A DNA stretch of 64,000 nucleotides, taken from positions 91,571,736 to 91,635,735 of the forward strand of contig OW386289.2 in NCBI GenBank assembly GCA_936432065.2. The letters run 5' to 3'. Source of the stretch: Rutpela maculata (Eukaryota > Arthropoda > Insecta > Coleoptera > Cerambycidae). Below, piece after piece: positions 56,501 to 59,899 of the stretch. Made by a program: the position numbers and the translations under genes. The notes under the pieces were generated by a model. The model was given only the letters and a program-made list of their open reading frames with translations, had not been told where the DNA came from and ran no database searches. Numbering within the stretch: the first letter of the stretch is position 1; each line of letters begins with the position of its first letter.

Positions 56501-59072
56501 TCGCAAAAATCATGAAATTTTGAGTCACAATATGGAAAACAATAAACTATTTACGAGTTCCTACTGTTATTATACTCTTCGCAAATACGAAAACGAAGAG
56601 TATATTGCATTTGATCGGCACAATTCTAAAACTGTAAATATCGCCCGCAGACAAAAAATTTTCATACCATTGTATTAGTGAAATAATTCTGAACAACTTT
56701 CAAAATGGCCGTTTGACCGTCCGTCCGTCCGTCACGTTTCTTGTAAACACGATAACTCAAGAAATAAAAATCCGATTGTACTGAAATTTGGACAGTAAGT
56801 TAGTGTTAGCTAGAGGAAGAACCCTATTGTCTTTGAACAAAATCGATCAGTAAAAAAATGTTATTAATAATTAAAATTTGAATTTTTTTTTTTAATTTTT
56901 ATATTTTTGTAATTGAATAGAAATCTGGTGAAATGATATTTCATTTTAATATTTAAATATTTATATATTTTACAAATATACATTTCATAATGTAATATAC
57001 AACCGTGGAAATATGATTTTAGCTCGTCTCTTATAATGTAAAAATTTACGTTCTTTTACGTGTTAAGTGGTGGTGTAGTTCTTATGCTTTTGACTCGGAA
57101 TCCAAGGGTCCCGGGTTCGAAACCCAAATGGGGTACGGTATAGTTTTTTTTAATTTTTACATTGAGTCTTTTACCAACTAAGTTAGTACTATAAAATTAA
57201 TAATGTCTAAAACTGACATTTACAAACAACTGCGAAGAGTATCCTATAGAATGTGTAACAATTATATAAAAAGTTCAGTGAACAGGCGAAGAGTACGTTT
57301 TCAGTTTGTTTTAAATTATTTTTAAATTGCAACCTTCTATTCATTCGCTGAAACAAATTATTTTTTTTTTATAAAATCAAAAATTAAAGTAAAAATCACC
57401 TTTACCATATTAATAATAATTATTATTTGTCATTGAAAAACATTTTTTTTTTTGTCATGGAAAGCCTAGAAAATTCAGGGATTTTTTTTAACTATGTGAA
57501 GTCTGAACCATGAAATAGCATATTTTATATTCGTTTTTTTATTATAATTTTTGGATTCGGCGGAAAAAATACATCAAATGATAATTTTAGTTTTTGTTAT
57601 AAACGTTTCTATCGCCGGAAAAATGTCCTTGTTCCGTCTTTGGTTGGGGCACCCTGTACATTGTACATAGTAAATTTGAATTCGATTTGAATTTTTTAAT
57701 TTTAGTAGCTTTTTCCATGTAAAGTTTTTATTTTATTGAAATTATGCAGTGTAAAGGTATATGAGTTGGCTTTTTTTCATCTTCTCCCTCCCCAAAGTAG
57801 TAGGCTTCGGTACGGCCCTGGTAACAAGTAACTCCCATGAACCATATATCTGCTATTGTACACACAAAATTGCATGTTGATAATTCCAGTTTAATATGTT
57901 TAAAAAATTTTTGATACGTATCGATTGTGTGTACTGCAGAGAAACGGTCAATAACTTTCACATTCAGGCTTTAAAAAATATGAATAAAACTGGTGAAAAC
58001 TAGAGGAAAAACGGTTTCCACTTCCTATCTCAACACTAAAATGTATAAATGATTGGTATGTTTGATGGATTTATTTAACAAAATTATTGAAAGTAGAGTG
58101 GGTAACCTTTTTATATCTTGGGAGTACAAGTAGCAGTACATGGATTTTAAAAGTACTTAGAGTAAAAATGTACTGATTACTTTACTTGGAGTACATTTTA
58201 ATACTGAATACCTCAACTCTGTTACTAGGAACACTGTGCTGTAGATGAAAATCCATATTTCATTTTTATTTACAACTTTTAGCGTGCTAGGACACGAGAG
58301 GCGTCGCGAACTCTTTGCGCCCTCTGCTCATTAAAAAAAATTAGAACTAGGTGGTATTAAGAAATATATAAGTGTAGAAGAAAATAAAGACTGGACAGAT
58401 CATGATTAAATAACATAAAATTTTTCCGACAATTTCAGCTTAGTATGCCGATTTTTCCATTAACGCTTCTGACTATAGTTGGATCGTTACTGTGTTTTTA
58501 ATGCAAAACGCAAAATAAACTATTTTTTATTAATGACTGGATGTGATTGTGTTAAATGTGTTTATTGTTCTTGCAAGGTAATATGGACTGTATGTAATTA
58601 ATCTGTTTGCTGGCTTCTGTTTTTACCCTTTATTACTTTCAACACATTCACAACAAATAATTATTTTACTTAATATCAACTAAAGTTTCTAACATAAAAT
58701 TTGTTTTATGTGTACAGGTGTGTTTTAGACACTCAACTTCTTTCTACTGATTGCTATTTGTGTTCTCTGGTTCTCTCACCTGGTGCACATGCGTAGTACA
58801 TATTGTCATTTCAAATTATGATTTAACAGATTGTGTTGTATTTGTTTAGTGTTGTATTTATTTATACTTATTTTTTAGATCTAAAAACAATGGCCGACAG
58901 ACTGAAATCTAGATATTACGTGTCCAGAAGGTTGTTCATAGCAGATATGATGAGAATTTTTACCAATTGCAAGATTTACAACTTACCTGAAACTGAGTAT
59001 TATAGGTGTGCTGAAAATTTACAACAGTATTTCCAAACAAAAATGAAAGAAATAGGATTATGGGATAAATGA
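7478..59072 (+). CDS. Gcn5: Histone acetyltransferase Gcn5/PCAF (KAT2), 13 exons, 793 aa
   Basis: Joining 7478-7699, 14518-14611, 14667-14812, 17025-17296, 25602-25909, 26076-26168, 34123-34271, 40475-40683, 45084-45304, 45361-45597, 50216-50361, 50420-50510 and 58879-59072 gives 2382 bases, 793 codons plus TGA, with matching phases at all 12 GT-AG junctions. The family transfers acetyl groups from acetyl-CoA to histone H3 lysines in the SAGA and ATAC coactivator complexes in the nucleus. Visible are the PCAF N-terminal domain (about residues 70-330), the GNAT domain (about 440-600) with FTEIVFCAV (catalytic Glu527) and the acetyl-CoA loop QIKGYG (538-543), and the bromodomain (about 695-790) with WPF (707-709) and the acetyl-lysine-contacting Asn764. 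The length matches long-form animal Gcn5. The ATG has A at -3 and an in-frame stop upstream. All introns are in the normal orientation, and the larger ones are full of mobile elements. Confidence 0.97.
8735..9160 (+). repeat. Diverged direct repeats with a 60-bp hairpin between
   Basis: The segment near 8745-8830 (gttatttatttaaataaag, gtggc, agaaaaa, catgta) recurs in diverged form near 9085-9145. Between them 9015-9077 forms a hairpin (tataccaataa ... ttattggtata). Probably an old duplicated repeat; no gene is seen. Confidence 0.4.
9165..10360. repeat. SINE-like dispersed repeat, copy with its 5' end inverted
   Basis: 9225-10080 matches the copy at 56745-57305. The part that should precede it (56572-56760 of the other copy, including the CCGT tandem motif) is present here in reverse complement at 10083-10350. 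A 60-bp arm at 9165-9225 pairs with 10088-10150. A tRNA-like B-box sequence (gttcaaatccc) lies near 9875-9887. About 250 bp from 9560 to 9830 is extra relative to the other copy. Confidence 0.6.
10760..11000. repeat. Foldback (hairpin) element
   Basis: Two arms of about 110 bp, starting near gatgtacctgaagttt and ending aaacttcaggtacat, close on a central near-perfect palindrome (ttgctggcaacgat/atcgttgccggcaa). No ORF. This looks like a palindromic MITE; a target duplication was not found. Confidence 0.7.
11811..14283 (+). mobile_element. 2.47-kb TIR transposon carrying a CXC-protein fragment
   Basis: The element is flanked by the 8-bp repeat gtccagta (11803-11810 and 14284-14291). Its terminal inverted repeat is CGAGGGGGCAACCGCTG, followed on each side by an unusual array of TAATTCCT/AATACCTT-type motifs (11860-11945, 14090-14260). 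Larger inner arms pair 11950-12270 with 13490-13790. A second copy of the right-hand subterminal sequence lies at about 12650-12880, so the coding fragment sits between two direct copies of the element's own end. The superfamily is not assigned: 8-bp duplications occur in hAT, P and Zisupton-like groups. Confidence 0.85.
12875..13387 (+). CDS. C-terminal fragment of a PIN-like/GCDT/CXC protein
   Basis: About 170 codons without a stop, ending TAA at 13385-13387. The N-terminal half contains ALYSSTSAEKSLDVYRFMTF and LPTTSAAARQHSYRVFYQIQ. The C-terminus is a cysteine cluster of tesmin/TSO1-CXC style: SCSCKLGCKNKCSCRRAGL followed by CSTMCYHYHG, ending in an acidic tail (EDDED). I know this layout as a widespread, unnamed animal protein family whose full-length members begin with a PIN-like nuclease-type domain and a GCDTT motif. 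Those parts are missing here. The frame is intact. It is homologous to the decayed copies at 31990-32995 and 34605-38740. Function unknown; it is probably transposon-encoded. Confidence 0.6.
   Translation, partial: YITEVLQDIVQSFNNEKASHGEIVDVGEQFVLALYSSTSAEKSLDVYRFMTFNKLVGKANNTVILSKLPTTSAAARQHSYRVFYQIQTWKNVALEATDWGWKKVGCILTQTMTVKEPAPESVLTLISCSCKLGCKNKCSCRRAGLRCSTMCYHYHGQACMNVESMEDDED
14518..14611 (+). CDS. Gcn5: Gcn5 exon 2 (residues 75-106)
   Basis: Acceptor ttttag, donor gtaggt. It encodes the cysteine-rich start of the PCAF N-terminal domain: CDCKGWKK, then DPCRCEHLLG, whose Cys and His residues are the likely zinc ligands. It is followed by a 55-bp intron. Confidence 0.93.
14667..14812 (+). 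CDS. Gcn5: Gcn5 exon 3 (residues 106-154)
   Basis: It continues the PCAF domain with THISHLKDKPEQELNRLLG and ends YFYLFK before gtaatt, phase 0. The match to animal PCAF/Gcn5 is close. Confidence 0.94.
14813..15905. other. Gcn5 intron 3, left part, nothing recognised
   Basis: A G+C-richer patch at 15540-15670 stands out against the A+T-rich background, but no ORF or repeat pairing explains it. Confidence 0.4.
15906..16622. mobile_element. 0.7-kb foldback element
   Basis: Long inverted arms run from gttgttgggcag on the left to ctgcccaacaac on the right. Within the arms gaggttaagtact pairs with agtacttaacccc, and near the outer part of each arm is an imperfect GATTCGGATTCAGCG motif. An inner hairpin around 16200-16320 carries CCCAACAATCTTAACC. 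No coding sequence. The target duplication is not clear. Confidence 0.75.
16735..16783. repeat. Minimal MITE related to 52792-53385
   Basis: A 49-bp near-palindrome of CGTCAATTGAATTTGACA and its complement, with a possible TTA target duplication on each side. The same terminal repeat bounds the 0.6-kb element at 52.8 kb. This looks like an internally deleted relative, possibly PIF/Harbinger. Confidence 0.55.
17025..17296 (+). CDS. Gcn5: Gcn5 exon 4 (residues 155-245)
   Basis: Acceptor tttccag before CTGTTAAGAAAATG; donor gtgaga after ACAAG, phase 2. It encodes LLRKCILTLDTPIIEGPLG through YKFSHIGQQELKTMYELAK, the middle of the PCAF N-terminal domain. Confidence 0.95.
17481..17514 (+). repeat. 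(TTGA)n microsatellite, LINE tail
   Basis: Eight and a half units of ttga on the + strand, at the 3' end of the minus-strand LINE. Confidence 0.95.
18185..19055 (+). repeat. Direct repeat of about 70 bp, two copies 0.8 kb apart
   Basis: The stretch gcgtaattttgacctgaaaa (18198 onward) through aatattatg recurs at about 18988-19050. It brackets a pyrimidine-rich segment of unknown origin inside the LINE-derived insertion. Confidence 0.6.
19659..21359. other. Gcn5 intron 4, middle part, nothing recognised
   Basis: A+T-rich and no coding signal. Small frames such as 20333-20518 have no recognisable motif. Confidence 0.4.
21400..21725 (+). repeat. Dispersed repeat, also at 63205-63500 in reverse
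   Basis: The segments cagctaacctcaaaaatata, ctagttcaatgtaatgttta and ttgcttggagcctgttttgc recur in reverse complement at 63.2-63.5 kb. Non-coding; the ends are not defined. Confidence 0.6.
22689..23405. mobile_element. Foldback element with a later insertion in one arm
   Basis: The arms pair from about 22695 (agactggtggtacatgacc) to 23400 (ggtcatgtaccgccagtct), through gcatgccaatcatatatatg and a central region rich in A/T runs (22840-23110). The right arm is interrupted at 23238-23375 by a separate insertion. No coding content. Confidence 0.75.
23228..23385. mobile_element. Small insertion with 10-bp target duplication
   Basis: 138 bp (23238-23375) flanked by actggtcatg at 23228-23237 and 23376-23385. 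Removing it with one copy restores the right arm of the surrounding foldback. The inserted sequence is A+T-rich with no ORF or clear terminal repeat; its class is unknown. Confidence 0.7.
23695..24435 (+). pseudogene. LINE 3' end: RNase H tail, zinc knuckle, 3' UTR
   Basis: The frame starts with FSHVGISLNEHVDRLAKESS, the last conserved part of a LINE-encoded RNase H (HVGI.GNE.AD.LAKE). It continues through ICRIRFGQACYPKHL and, after a frameshift near 24020, a CCHC knuckle (CSTCGTTGDLDHIFFNC). It ends at the stop 24242-24244, followed by a 3' UTR that reaches an (AT)n tract near 24420-24434. The organisation fits I/R1/LOA-type elements. The upstream part is absent, so it is a strongly 5'-truncated copy. 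Confidence 0.8.
24883..25196. mobile_element. Palindromic MITE with 11-bp target duplication
   Basis: The 11-bp direct repeat tgcgtaagacc (24883-24893, 25186-25196) flanks 292 bp whose arms are highly similar: gtcaataaacgata, ttacatcaatcagcagcttt, gacgagagagacgcgggg and gaaagagacagacatatctg on the left are complemented on the right. The loop lies near 25010-25050. Duplications of 9-11 bp are typical of Mutator-like elements. Confidence 0.8.
25602..25909 (+). CDS. Gcn5: Gcn5 exon 5 (residues 245-348)
   Basis: Acceptor aatttag. It encodes WLVFCHVPTFCDSLQHFDTT, FGRTLLRAVFKYI and ERRVLLLTNFPPFLNQLDEE, the end of the PCAF N-terminal domain. The open frame upstream of 25602 is intron read-through, not coding sequence. 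Confidence 0.95.
26076..26168 (+). CDS. Gcn5: Gcn5 exon 6 (residues 348-379)
   Basis: A short exon (acceptor tttgtag, donor gtaaat) encoding a poorly conserved linker, AGASTPKKGEFEKVTVG, between the N-terminal and catalytic domains. The phases fit both neighbours, which is the main support. Confidence 0.85.
26416..27555 (+). pseudogene. LINE ORF1 remnant, split by a MITE
   Basis: Before the insertion the frame reads KRPKRKKQIGTAETQTD to KKIWLFISK. After it, the same frame resumes as VKDNVTEDLEKKYVSRK and runs through FWPRGVAFDRFNFP to the TAA at 27553-27555. The WLFISKVKDNVTED joint and the FWP.GVAF..F motif are typical of the C-terminal RNA-binding part of ORF1 in these LINEs. The N-terminal zinc-finger part is missing. 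Confidence 0.75.
26628..27251. mobile_element. hAT-like palindromic MITE inside LINE ORF1
   Basis: 624 bp flanked by the 8-bp repeat atctaaag (26620-26627 and 27252-27259). Ends are CAGTGGCGGCTGG and CCAGCCGCCGCTG. Almost the whole element is one long inverted repeat with few mismatches between arms (for example tttgtcatatgcatttgac against its complement), so the transcript would form a long hairpin. No ORF. Confidence 0.92.
27636..30494 (+). pseudogene. LINE ORF2: endonuclease and reverse transcriptase, two frameshifts
   Basis: The endonuclease part shows VVITETWLQPKIPNL, YGGVAVYVL, VYRPPHS and IIGDFNLPHINWL. The RT shows NDSAPGPDQINSYFLKN, YKKGDKKLPDNYRAISLT, EEQHGFIPGKSV, DVLYLDFEKAFDRVPF and LSGVPQGSVLGPVLFTLF. 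A frameshift at about 29683 falls just before the catalytic YADDT, which is intact in the next frame. A second frameshift near 30110 precedes the C-terminal region (LPTLHQRRIRGDLIETYKIL, VDHWNRLPNEV). The long undisturbed frame (27720-29696) suggests a fairly young copy; the start codon used by the element is not certain. Confidence 0.88.
31372..31865. mobile_element. hAT-like MITE (outer), host of a second MITE
   Basis: 494 bp flanked by the 8-bp repeat ggatggac (31364-31371, 31866-31873), with ends TAGAGTTGGCAATTTT and its imperfect complement. Arms of about 75 bp carry TGGGAGGGTTAAAACCCATT. The middle contains the separate element at 31469-31670. Confidence 0.85.
31469..31670. mobile_element. 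hAT-like MITE (inner), same family as 187-404
   Basis: 202 bp, starting CAAGCGCGGATTTATGG and ending GATGTGCCCTTG. It is flanked by atctcagt and gtctcggt (6 of 8 identical), an aged target duplication. The inner text (ccatcaacttttgttttaaa, ttatgatttttgtt) matches the reverse of 187-404. Confidence 0.75.
31990..32995 (+). pseudogene. Decayed PIN-like/GCDT/CXC protein gene
   Basis: All conserved blocks of the family appear in order across shifting frames. First is the start of the PIN-like domain (GYVLHSVVW, YISYIKSHYGSN). Next come TTQAEFLANSRNKKSFMEVL and VSTALEKAHSGATVTVVGQD, where the family has an acidic GEDTD, then a degenerate GCDTT block (PFAHAVASCDSTSGLF, 32515-32565) and FNLTTLASTSDAAQHSCLL. 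The C-terminal cysteine cluster is PAPSELLTLISCTCKSNCTD, RCECMRFGLKCSAICRHC, ending in an acidic tail and TAA near 32990. At least two frameshifts and several stops make it non-functional. The fragment at 12875-13387 is a homologue with an intact frame. Confidence 0.6.
33000..34120. other. Gcn5 intron 6, right end, otherwise nothing recognised
   Basis: A+T-rich sequence with only the (TC)n run and no coding signal. Confidence 0.4.
33916..33933 (+). repeat. (TC)n microsatellite
   Basis: Nine uninterrupted TC units in Gcn5 intron 6. Confidence 0.95.
34123..34271 (+). CDS. Gcn5: Gcn5 exon 7 (residues 379-428)
   Basis: Acceptor aatttttag, donor gtaaga. It contains a basic patch (REAKRKK) and the highly conserved FEDLPQDTVAQIIATIDDP just before the acetyltransferase domain. 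Confidence 0.95.
35212..36897 (-). pseudogene. LINE reverse transcriptase (561 codons open)
   Basis: The RT motifs are intact and in frame: NTSGWDCISLKIFLKLPENV, PLFKSVDRESPSNYRPVSLL, EQFGFHAARNINDAIFAFLE, AAVFCDLTKAFDCVNQ, NTGVPQGSVLGPLLFLIYFN and the catalytic FFADDTTI. They are followed by a thumb/C-terminal region ending INLRRIINEIKFRKELKKLL. It joins the endonuclease across a frameshift in the A-run at about 36912-36921. Most of the enzyme looks undamaged, so the insertion may be relatively recent. Confidence 0.85.
36924..37950 (-). pseudogene. LINE endonuclease domain, frameshifted
   Basis: Blocks in order: LNIQSVRRKVDEF, TEHWLKYNEP, FCRQESIHGGTLILVKN, LGIYRPPCSD, MTGDFNINFSD, THSATILDY-like ITPHSATILDYICTN, and AGLSDHEAVLCKVSLD. 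These are the core apurinic-endonuclease motifs. Frameshifts lie near 37860 and 37560-37620; the latter also carries a short TCACTACTAC duplication. Confidence 0.8.
37976..38458 (-). pseudogene. LINE ORF1 C-terminal fragment, possibly esterase-like
   Basis: About 160 codons: GASDVSANDTRFMIQALKEI, IGKFTNLLICFKSRGHNNF and a basic stretch. The pattern of an Asn/Asp-containing loop, an amphipathic helix and then FTNLLIC resembles the SGNH-esterase-like part of CR1-type ORF1 proteins, but the catalytic residues cannot be confirmed. The ATG at its start marks the truncation point, not a native start. Confidence 0.5.
39530..40240 (-). pseudogene. LINE remnant: RT C-terminus and RNase H, heavily decayed
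   Basis: No long frame exists. Minus-strand translation gives scattered family blocks: VKYLSIILDSKLT (RT thumb), LWVCRGAFGKTWELNPRVTM, VTRITPTAVLEVLLDLVSD and IVWFTGSRCDKSAGEGIYSE (RNase H start, with the usual TDGS Asp replaced). This order is that of I/R1/LOA-type ORF2. Confidence 0.7.
40475..40683 (+). CDS. Gcn5: Gcn5 exon 8 (residues 429-498)
   Basis: Acceptor tttttcag, donor gtaagt, phase 2. It encodes FSENAPPTDEAPKLEEKQ, then IIQLHVIGNSLTEP and LWLIGLQNVFSHQLPRMPKE, the first strand and helices of the Gcn5 acetyltransferase fold. Confidence 0.96.
40795..41414 (+). pseudogene. LINE reverse-transcriptase fragment
   Basis: Blocks in shifting frames: DLSKTFNCV, DILLGKLPFYKFSDNSVSLI, RVPQGSVLVPILFLIY, TLFADDATTTITAKSLDKAQ, NKDKTVVMTFS and LDPKLKWDIHINYVAGKL. 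These are RT motifs A, B, C and the thumb of a Jockey/R1-type element. Several frameshifts; both ends truncated. Confidence 0.8.
42175..42985. mobile_element. 0.8-kb TIR element nested in the foldback
   Basis: Imperfect terminal inverted repeats of about 45 bp: atagatcattttcagtcatg ... ctggagggcacac on the left and gtgtgccctccacgtcgac ... gaaaatgatctat on the right. It contains TAACAGTTATTT-type subterminal motifs and one short ORF on the minus strand. The target duplication could not be settled because the host site is itself repetitive. Confidence 0.65.
42389..42619 (-). CDS. 76-aa ORF inside the nested TIR element
   Basis: The peptide begins MSIIQYYKLVSSVVTTKK and contains GIDPYTLSSDDF and ILTHSFYTGKQLKAYKSLHA. 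The DPY...-FYT..Q.KAYKSL.AY pattern resembles the N-terminus of long insect proteins with SWIM-type and YqaJ-like nuclease domains that I associate with mobile DNA. This is recognition from memory, not a search. The ORF stops right after the conserved block, so it would be a leftover first exon in a non-autonomous element. Confidence 0.35.
   Translation of the reverse strand: MSIIQYYKLVSSVVTTKKVIIDGIDPYTLSSDDFLKDLSFLASDGIMDVVHYLILTHSFYTGKQLKAYKSLHAYKY
43317..43819. mobile_element. hAT-like MITE with TTTAAAC motif clusters
   Basis: 503 bp flanked by tctaaatc (43309-43316) and actaaatc (43820-43827), 7 of 8 identical. Ends are CAGGGTTGG and CCAACCCTG. Subterminal regions are packed with GTTTAAAAC/TTTAAACA motifs on both sides. 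The small ORFs inside are A+T-driven and not coding. Confidence 0.85.
43863..44095 (-). repeat. Dispersed repeat, also at 55318-55580
   Basis: In reverse complement this starts attacttccacatcatggaa and continues attgacttgaaatttggtac, gagatctggaactagattat. It aligns along its full length with 55318-55580. The start is a small hairpin (ACTTCCAC ... GTGGAAGT). Confidence 0.7.
44096..45000. other. Gcn5 intron 8, right end, nothing recognised
   Basis: A+T-rich. The short minus-strand frame at 44321-44503 has no known motif. Confidence 0.4.
45084..45304 (+). CDS. Gcn5: Gcn5 exon 9 (residues 498-572), catalytic core
   Basis: Acceptor ttttcag, donor gtgttt, phase 1. It encodes the core GNAT motifs: GFTEIVFCAVTS with the general-base Glu527, and the pyrophosphate-binding loop QIKGYGTHLMNHLK. 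A 56-bp intron follows. Confidence 0.97.
45361..45597 (+). CDS. Gcn5: Gcn5 exon 10 (residues 572-651)
   Basis: It encodes YFERQGFSKDIKINRAIYQG and YIKDYEGATLMHCEMNP, completing the acetyltransferase domain, then a basic, Gln-rich linker (RRQKKFVKQLIYQQQ). Donor gtataa. Confidence 0.96.
45710..47324. mobile_element. Inverted triplication of a 0.55-kb unit with 16-bp target duplication
   Basis: The 16-bp direct repeat aaatgtcgttactgtt lies at 45710-45725 and 47309-47324. Between them are one forward copy of the unit (45726-46246, lacking its first ~35 bp), 93 bp of other sequence (46247-46339), a second forward copy lacking its 3' quarter (46340-46752), and a full inverted copy (46749-47308). 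The copies are almost identical, so the event is recent. No ORF longer than background. Discussed in the findings. Confidence 0.85.
47612..49672. mobile_element. 2.06-kb element with internal motif arrays
   Basis: Ends resemble CCAAGCAGCATTTTGAG on the left and CTGAAAAATGTTACTTGG on the right. Both outer thirds are studded with aggtcgt/tatgacc-type motifs: AAGGTCGTT, GAGGTCGTTAATAGGTCGTA on the left, TATGACCTTATAATGAC, AAGGTCGTCATG on the right. The middle has a coding remnant at 48315-48608. No target duplication was found, so the exact ends are uncertain. Confidence 0.6.
48315..48608 (+). pseudogene. Short coding remnant in the motif-array element
   Basis: 57 codons from ATG to TAA (48486-48488), then the same frame continues for 39 codons to TAG. 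The peptide starts MNFTRDWRKYKHSGTYRRAV and is basic (KRNVNKI), followed by VDRVRNEADSAVVDNFVSQN. The composition is more protein-like than the surroundings, and the continuing frame suggests one nonsense mutation. I do not recognise a domain; it may be the start of the element's own protein. Confidence 0.35.
49702..50088. mobile_element. hAT-like palindromic MITE
   Basis: 387 bp flanked by caagtaaa (49694-49701) and caaataaa (50089-50096), 7 of 8 identical. Ends CAGAGATGGGTCGAGGAAA and TTTCCTCGACCCATTTCTG. The arms pair through most of the element (tgcatcatcatgaatcagat, taccaatgg-type sequences), meeting near 49895. Confidence 0.85.
50216..50361 (+). CDS. Gcn5: Gcn5 exon 11 (residues 651-699)
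   Basis: Acceptor tttccag. It encodes ITIESIPGIEETGWKPASR and the lead into the bromodomain. Donor gtatgt, phase 0. It lies 58 bp from exon 12. Confidence 0.94.
50420..50510 (+). CDS. Gcn5: Gcn5 exon 12 (residues 700-730)
   Basis: The first half of the bromodomain: NHEESWPFRQPVDKNVVSDY and DHIKYPM, with the WPF shelf at residues 707-709. The donor gtaagaaa lies only about 20 bp from the start of a large foldback element. Confidence 0.95.
50530..52476. mobile_element. 1.9-kb foldback element next to Gcn5 exon 12
   Basis: It starts about 20 bp after the exon 12 donor. The left end ccagtagaattag pairs with ctaattctactgg at 52474. The arms of roughly 0.9 kb then match through gtaattcgtttcaggatgcc, gattacgaacatgaccctga and ttgaccgccggaac to a loop near 51500. 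Each arm carries the same short open frame (MPRGLNNSFIDYEHDPEFGP), once complete on the minus strand (52536-52318). No transposase. Confidence 0.8.
52792..53385. mobile_element. 0.6-kb MITE, possibly Harbinger-like
   Basis: Terminal inverted repeats aacgtcaattgaatttgac at both ends. The inner arms also pair: gcaccagtg with cactggtgc, and tttatttgcatgaggat with atcctcatgcaaataaa. The flanks (taa and ttt) do not give a clean 3-bp duplication. The minimal copy at 16735-16783 shares the ends. Confidence 0.65.
53419..53643 (+). pseudogene. THAP-like zinc-finger N-terminus fragment
   Basis: The frame opens MDKSKFKRCFVPYCVNNTTN and continues PKKLFFSIPVMNGARKNEWL. C-x4-C near the start, a K.FF.IP block and then an EWL helix match the first half of a THAP DNA-binding domain, found in P-element-like transposases and chromatin proteins. 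After about residue 40 the similarity ends and the expected CxxHF is absent, so the fragment is truncated or frameshifted. Confidence 0.5.
53990..54835 (-). pseudogene. hAT transposase fragment (BED-finger type)
   Basis: Minus-strand translation gives, in order, HYIDENLKRHSVALSSCRRF, SYDRIAELLDEINRPYDLI, TTYNGSNFVKCFQEFGI, an acidic stretch, SEHLRCT, LIATTDYSNLLKKSHQL, WNSTYDAIKTIL and IKPVAETLDFLQRDRNTYYG with YLLPSIISMYTKLDKI. These are catalytic-domain blocks of hAT transposases (H.ID...R, TDNGSN-like, RWNST). There are frameshifts near 54685 and 54450. It begins abruptly at a G+C-rich CAGGGCCGGGCCC junction (54836). It could be a source family for the hAT MITEs, but no end match links them. 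Confidence 0.75.
55318..55580 (+). repeat. Dispersed repeat, second copy
   Basis: It begins attacttccacgtccagtgg, a hairpin-forming start, and aligns with the reverse of 43863-44095. It continues into poly-A/T and C-rich sequence. Confidence 0.7.
55793..55838 (+). repeat. C-rich simple-sequence tract
   Basis: A run of ccaccccc/actacc units, unusual in this A+T-rich region. A shorter similar tract lies at 55695-55720. Confidence 0.8.
56572..57305 (+). repeat. SINE-like dispersed repeat, uninverted copy
   Basis: It starts tatactcttcgcaaatacga with a hairpin (actcttcg ... cgaagagt) and has four CCGT units near 56720-56733. It carries gataactcaagaaat and attgtactgaaatttgga blocks and a tRNA-like segment at 57066-57135, and ends gcgaagagtacgttttcag. 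Related copies lie at 9165-10360 and 1845-1912. Confidence 0.65.
57066..57135 (+). other. tRNA-like segment with A and B boxes
   Basis: tggtgtagtt (57071-57080) resembles an internal pol III A box, and ggttcgaaacc (57114-57124) matches the B box consensus at the usual spacing. The acceptor stem does not pair, so this is a tRNA-derived repeat part rather than a tRNA gene. Confidence 0.55.
57310..58830. other. Gcn5 intron 12, right end, nothing recognised
   Basis: A+T-rich. One CACCCTGTA motif at 57650 and a short minus-strand frame (57728-57961) without known motifs. Confidence 0.4.
58879..59072 (+). CDS. Gcn5: Gcn5 exon 13 (residues 730-793 and stop)
   Basis: The second half of the bromodomain: DLKTMADRLKSRYYVSRRLF and NCKIYNLPETEYYRCAENL, with Asn764 as the acetyl-lysine contact. 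It ends at GLWDK and TGA (59070-59072). Confidence 0.96.
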
Positions 59073-59176
59073 ACTTACAAATATATAATTTTATATATGT
59101 AAATATTAACCAATAAGATACTTTTGTTTATACTTTAATTTTTAAATTTGTTGATTTTAAGCGTTGTGTTTTTTTT

Positions 59177-59182
59177 AATAAA
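59177..59182 (+). promoter_or_regulatory. Gcn5: Candidate Gcn5 polyadenylation signal
   Basis: AATAAA about 105 bp after the stop codon, the first canonical signal downstream. In such A+T-rich sequence further matches occur, so the assignment is tentative. Confidence 0.5.
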
Positions 59183-59899
59183 TAAGTAAAACTTGGTATA
59201 GTCAAGAAAAACAGACCGTCATTTTGCGAAAAAATTTTGTTCCTATTTAGAAATATAATTTTTTTATGAATTCCACATTTATTTCATGTTATATATCACG
59301 TTAAAAATAAATGAATGAAATTTGGAATATCCTATATCTTAATAAACGTCACTTTTTGACAATGATTTTTTTTCCACTTCTGGTTTCACCGGAAGTGACA
59401 CTAACTTTTGATTTTCAAATGGAACACCCTGTATATTATTGAATTTTTGACTTCTACGTGGTTTTCTGAATTCAATGATACTGCATAAGCACTATTTCAA
59501 AGGTCAGTATTTATTTTAATTCAATGTTTACTTTTCCATTTAAGTGCGTGCCATGACTGGTCCGATTTATTTTAATTGACCCGTGTAATGCTAGAAAAAT
59601 CGAAATCCCGTCGAAAATACTAAATTATGTGATTTATGAGCAAAAAAAGTTCATCAAAATGGTTTTTGGGACAAAACACAATTTTTTCAAATAGAACCAT
59701 ATTGGTACCGTGGCATCATTTATTACTACTGTTAATAAGAAATTTATTCATATGCCTTATTAAAATGTGCGATACATACAATCAAAATTACAGCTAAGAG
59801 AAAATAAAAAAATACAATTTATTTACCGTACATAAGGTGGCATTGGAATTCAAAAAAGGAACACAAAACAGTCAGGAATCTCAGCAAAGTCATGAAAGT

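Noticed and set aside
57066..57135. A functional tRNA gene
   Set aside because: A and B boxes are present, but the acceptor arms do not pair and the segment belongs to a dispersed repeat.
58833..58878. A separate bromodomain gene starting at 58833
   Set aside because: The ATG is in the intron; the acceptor at 58877-58878 joins exon 12 in phase.
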